From Luteipulveratus mongoliensis (lineage in GTDB: Bacteria; Actinomycetota; Actinomycetes; Actinomycetales; Dermatophilaceae), in the NCBI RefSeq assembly GCF_001190945.1, contig NZ_CP011112.1, positions 3,348,001-3,412,000 of the forward strand: 64,000 nt of DNA, given 5' to 3'. Position numbers and translations under genes: made by a program. This document shows positions 61,730 through 64,000 of the stretch, piece by piece (within the stretch, counting starts at the first letter, position 1; each line of letters starts with the position of its first letter). Below the pieces are notes generated by a model. It ran no database searches. It was given only the letters and a program-made list of their open reading frames with translations, and was not told the origin of the DNA.

Positions 61730-62734
61730 TCACCAGACATCGGCGCCGCTCGCGGCAAGCTCCGTGACCTCGGAGAGCCAGTGCTCCGGGTGCGCGCGCC
61801 ACTCCGCCCACTCCTCGTCGGTCGCTCCGCTCATCGAGCGCTCCCAACCCAGGACCCGGCCGACCCGGCCGAGCAGTACCGCCGGCGCCACAAGGCGCCG
61901 GAGCTCAGTCAGCGGCGCCAGCTCGGTCCACGGCTCCAGATAGGCGTCGATCAGCCGCTGCCGCTCTCGGTCGTTCATCGTGATGTCGAAGTGATACCGC
62001 GGGCCACGCAGCGCAATGAGCAGGCTCATGAACGGGTGACCGATGTAGGAGTCGCCCCAGTCGAAGAACGTCGCCGCCTCGGCCTCCTCGACGCTCGAAC
62101 CCGCACAGAACACGTTGTTGGTGTGCACGTCGTCGTGTTGCAGCGAGAGCGGCACCGGGCCTTCCTGCAGCACCCGCGCCGCTTCCTGGAGGACCGGCTC
62201 GGCCCCCGACAGCGGGTCACCGGGCGTAGAGCGGCGGCGCCACTGTCGCACCAGGTCTTCAGGTGTGAGGCGAACGAGGCCGGCCGCGAGCAGGTCATGC
62301 TCGGAGTCGACGGCCCGCCGCTGGAGGCGGGCGTACCGATGCAGCACCACAGCCCATTGATCCAGCATCGTGCTGGAAGTGGCCACATCACGGAGGGTCG
62401 GCCCACCGTCCGGGAGCAGCAACCAACCGCGCGCCGCGTCGGTCGCCCACGGTGTCAGGACGAGCTCGGGCGTACGCGCACCCAGCACGTCATAGACCGC
62501 CGCCTCGTCCGCGCCCGTCGGTGAACATGCCTTCATCCAGGCGATGCCGTGGTCGATCTGCAGGCGCAGCTGGGTGGACCAGGCGCGGACCCGAGTCTGC
62601 TCGACCTCGCCCGTACGCCGGATGCCTCGGCTCGCCAGCGCCTGATCGATCCAGGCGGTCGCCTCGGCACGCCACGAAGGGCTCGACCAGATCGGGCTCA
62701 GTGGACGGTCGGGCGTCTCGTGCAGCACCTGCAT
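61730..62734 (-). CDS. Aminoglycoside phosphotransferase (APH)-like kinase
   Basis: A 334-residue small-molecule kinase-like protein. The catalytic loop is LSLQHDDVHTNNVF and the metal-binding segment FFDWGDSYIGHPFMSL matches Brenner and DFG-like motifs of the APH family. The N-lobe (QIDHGIAWMKACSPTG) is short, with lysine in WMKAC. The substrate is unknown; an antibiotic role is not implied. First gene of the group with DUF2785. Start ATG 62734. Confidence 0.87.
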   Translation of the reverse strand: MQVLHETPDRPLSPIWSSPSWRAEATAWIDQALASRGIRRTGEVEQTRVRAWSTQLRLQIDHGIAWMKACSPTGADEAAVYDVLGARTPELVLTPWATDAARGWLLLPDGGPTLRDVATSSTMLDQWAVVLHRYARLQRRAVDSEHDLLAAGLVRLTPEDLVRQWRRRSTPGDPLSGAEPVLQEAARVLQEGPVPLSLQHDDVHTNNVFCAGSSVEEAEAATFFDWGDSYIGHPFMSLLIALRGPRYHFDITMNDRERQRLIDAYLEPWTELAPLTELRRLVAPAVLLGRVGRVLGWERSMSGATDEEWAEWRAHPEHWLSEVTELAASGADVW

Positions 62735-62796
62735 CGGAGCACCTTAGAATGTGAGCAGCCAATGCTGCCAACGGTTTTGGTCGCCGTCAGGACCGA

Positions 62797-64000
62797 TCAG
62801 CGGTGCGGGTGGAGGCGGCTGATCAGCGAGGAGGCCACCGAGTCGCTGGTCAGGCCGATCTGCTCCAGCACCTGTCCGCGCGACGCGTGGTCGAGGAACT
62901 CCTTGGGGATGCCGTAGCAGTGGACGGGCTGTGCGACGTCAGCAGCGCGAAGCGCGGCGGTCACCGAGGCCCCCACTCCTCCGGACACGAGGTTGTCCTC
63001 GATGACCGCGACCGTGCCCGCACGACGGGCCAGGCCGATCAGGTCATCGCTGACCGGCAGCACCCACCGAGGATCGACGACCATGACCGAATGTCCTTGC
63101 GCCTCAAGCTTTTCGGCGACACCGAGGGCTGTCGGACACATCGCGCCGACCCCGACCAGCAGGACATCGGGGTCCTGCTCGCAGTCATGGATCACGTCGA
63201 CGCTGCCGACCCGACGAACGGCTGCGATCGGCTCGGCCACATCACCCTTGGGGAACCGGATCACGGTGGGCGCGTCGTCGACGTCGAGCGCCTCGCGCAG
63301 CTGGGCCTTGACCTGCTCCCCGTCACGCGGCGCGGCCAGGTGCAGTCCGGGCACGATCGAGCAGATCGTCATGTCCCACATGCCGTTGTGCGAGGCACCG
63401 TCGCTGCCGGTCACGCCGGCCCGGTCGAGGACGAACGTCACGCCCTGGTGGTGCAGCGCGCAGTCCATCAGCAGCTGGTCGAAAGCACGGTTGAGGAACG
63501 TGGCGTAGACCGCGACCACCGGGTGCAGACCACCGAACGCCAGCCCCGACGCCATCGTCACTGCGTGCTGCTCGGCGATGCCGACGTCGAAGATGCGGTC
63601 GGGGTAGGCCTTGGCGAACCCGTCGAGGCCGACCGGGATCATCATCGCCGCGGTGATGGCGACGACGTCCTCGCGCTCGGCGCCGATGCGCACCATCTCG
63701 TCGTTGAACTCATCGGTCCAGATGCGACCCGACACCTCGAAGGGCAGCCCGGTCTCGGGGTTGAACTTGCCGATGCCGTGCCACTGGTCGGCCTCATCCG
63801 AGCTTGCCGGCTCGTAGCCGCGGCCCTTCTGCGTGAGCACGTGGACGATGACGGGGCCACCGAACGCGCGCGCGCGAGTCAGTGCAGCCTCCATGGCCAG
63901 GACGTCATGACCATCGACCGGCCCGAGGTACTTGATGCCGAGGTCCTCGAACATCCCCTGCGGCGCGACGATGTCCTTCATGCCCTTCTTGACCCCGTGC
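62797..64000 (-). CDS. dxs: 1-deoxy-D-xylulose-5-phosphate synthase, C-terminal part (truncated by window edge)
   Basis: Condenses pyruvate and glyceraldehyde 3-phosphate with TPP in the first step of the MEP isoprenoid pathway. 401 codons are present of a family length near 640. Visible are [28 protein letters not shown], the catalytic-Glu segment [60 protein letters not shown], and the transketolase C-terminal domain. The N-terminal TPP domain lies to the right of the window. The stop is at 62797. Confidence 0.96.
   Translation of the reverse strand, partial: HGVKKGMKDIVAPQGMFEDLGIKYLGPVDGHDVLAMEAALTRARAFGGPVIVHVLTQKGRGYEPASSDEADQWHGIGKFNPETGLPFEVSGRIWTDEFNDEMVRIGAEREDVVAITAAMMIPVGLDGFAKAYPDRIFDVGIAEQHAVTMASGLAFGGLHPVVAVYATFLNRAFDQLLMDCALHHQGVTFVLDRAGVTGSDGASHNGMWDMTICSIVPGLHLAAPRDGEQVKAQLREALDVDDAPTVIRFPKGDVAEPIAAVRRVGSVDVIHDCEQDPDVLLVGVGAMCPTALGVAEKLEAQGHSVMVVDPRWVLPVSDDLIGLARRAGTVAVIEDNLVSGGVGASVTAALRAADVAQPVHCYGIPKEFLDHASRGQVLEQIGLTSDSVASSLISRLHPHR

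Overview
The window is high-GC, densely coded chromosomal DNA from an actinobacterium. It carries mycothiol biosynthesis (mshC), a group 41 ECF sigma factor, an F420-type LLM oxidoreductase, the HemQ/HemY/HemE coproporphyrin-type heme genes, and DUF3000, DUF3090, DUF5703 and SCO1664-family genes that are typical of the phylum. Gene content and order suggest Micrococcales, possibly near Dermacoccaceae or Intrasporangiaceae; that rank is an inference. About 60 protein genes and one tRNA are visible. No gene-free stretch exceeds 300 bases. Two genes run off the edges: metH on the left, of which the N-terminal two thirds is present, and dxs on the right, of which the C-terminal two thirds is present.

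Left part (1-9.8 kb). metH and a PAC2-family protein are followed by a polymorphic-toxin/immunity cassette (3.5-5.3 kb) whose 3' part is clearly less GC-rich than its surroundings. Then comes a conserved minus-strand operon of histidine phosphatase, DUF3090, SCO1664-family protein and mshC, with corA divergent. Region 9.8-21.3 kb is metabolic and regulatory. It holds an FAD oxidoreductase/ECF41 sigma operon with a recognisable ECF41-type promoter, a psuK-psuG pseudouridine salvage operon whose kinase carries a DNA-binding domain and is preceded by a large palindrome, an LLM oxidoreductase, an aldo/keto reductase, an M20 peptidase, ATP-dependent ligase LigB, a reductase and a DUF2599 lipoprotein.

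Middle part (21.3-43.9 kb). HNH nuclease, tRNA-Leu(GAG), and a two-gene XRE/nucleotidyltransferase module that looks like a toxin-antitoxin system. Then a convergent pair of cell-wall lipoproteins (L,D-transpeptidase and M15 peptidase), an AarF-type membrane kinase, quinone reductase, DinB, glucose dehydrogenase, fatty acid desaturase, RecQ-like helicase, PlsC-type acyltransferase, two hydrolases, LigC with a Prim-Pol (LigD polymerase-like) gene, a secreted lamin-tail nuclease and MsrB. A decayed 45-base copy of the ligC start lies 1.1 kb upstream of ligC.

Right part (43.9-64 kb). The heme genes hemQ-hemY and hemE are separated by about 4.6 kb of accessory genes: a frameshifted membrane protein, TetR, a Tat-exported C39-like protein, and a MocR-type regulator divergent from a YczE-type membrane protein with a perfect 10-bp inverted repeat between them. 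The conserved DUF3000-RNase D pair follows, then a fadA-fadB pair, an HTH-MurA fusion, a glycerophosphodiesterase, three poorly known genes and dxs. A related hairpin element occurs twice (16.05 and 57.97 kb), each time directly after a stop codon.

The most unusual material is the toxin/immunity cassette, the XRE/nucleotidyltransferase module, the HTH-MurA fusion, the ECF41 promoter, the two frameshifted genes, the ligC remnant and the dispersed hairpin.
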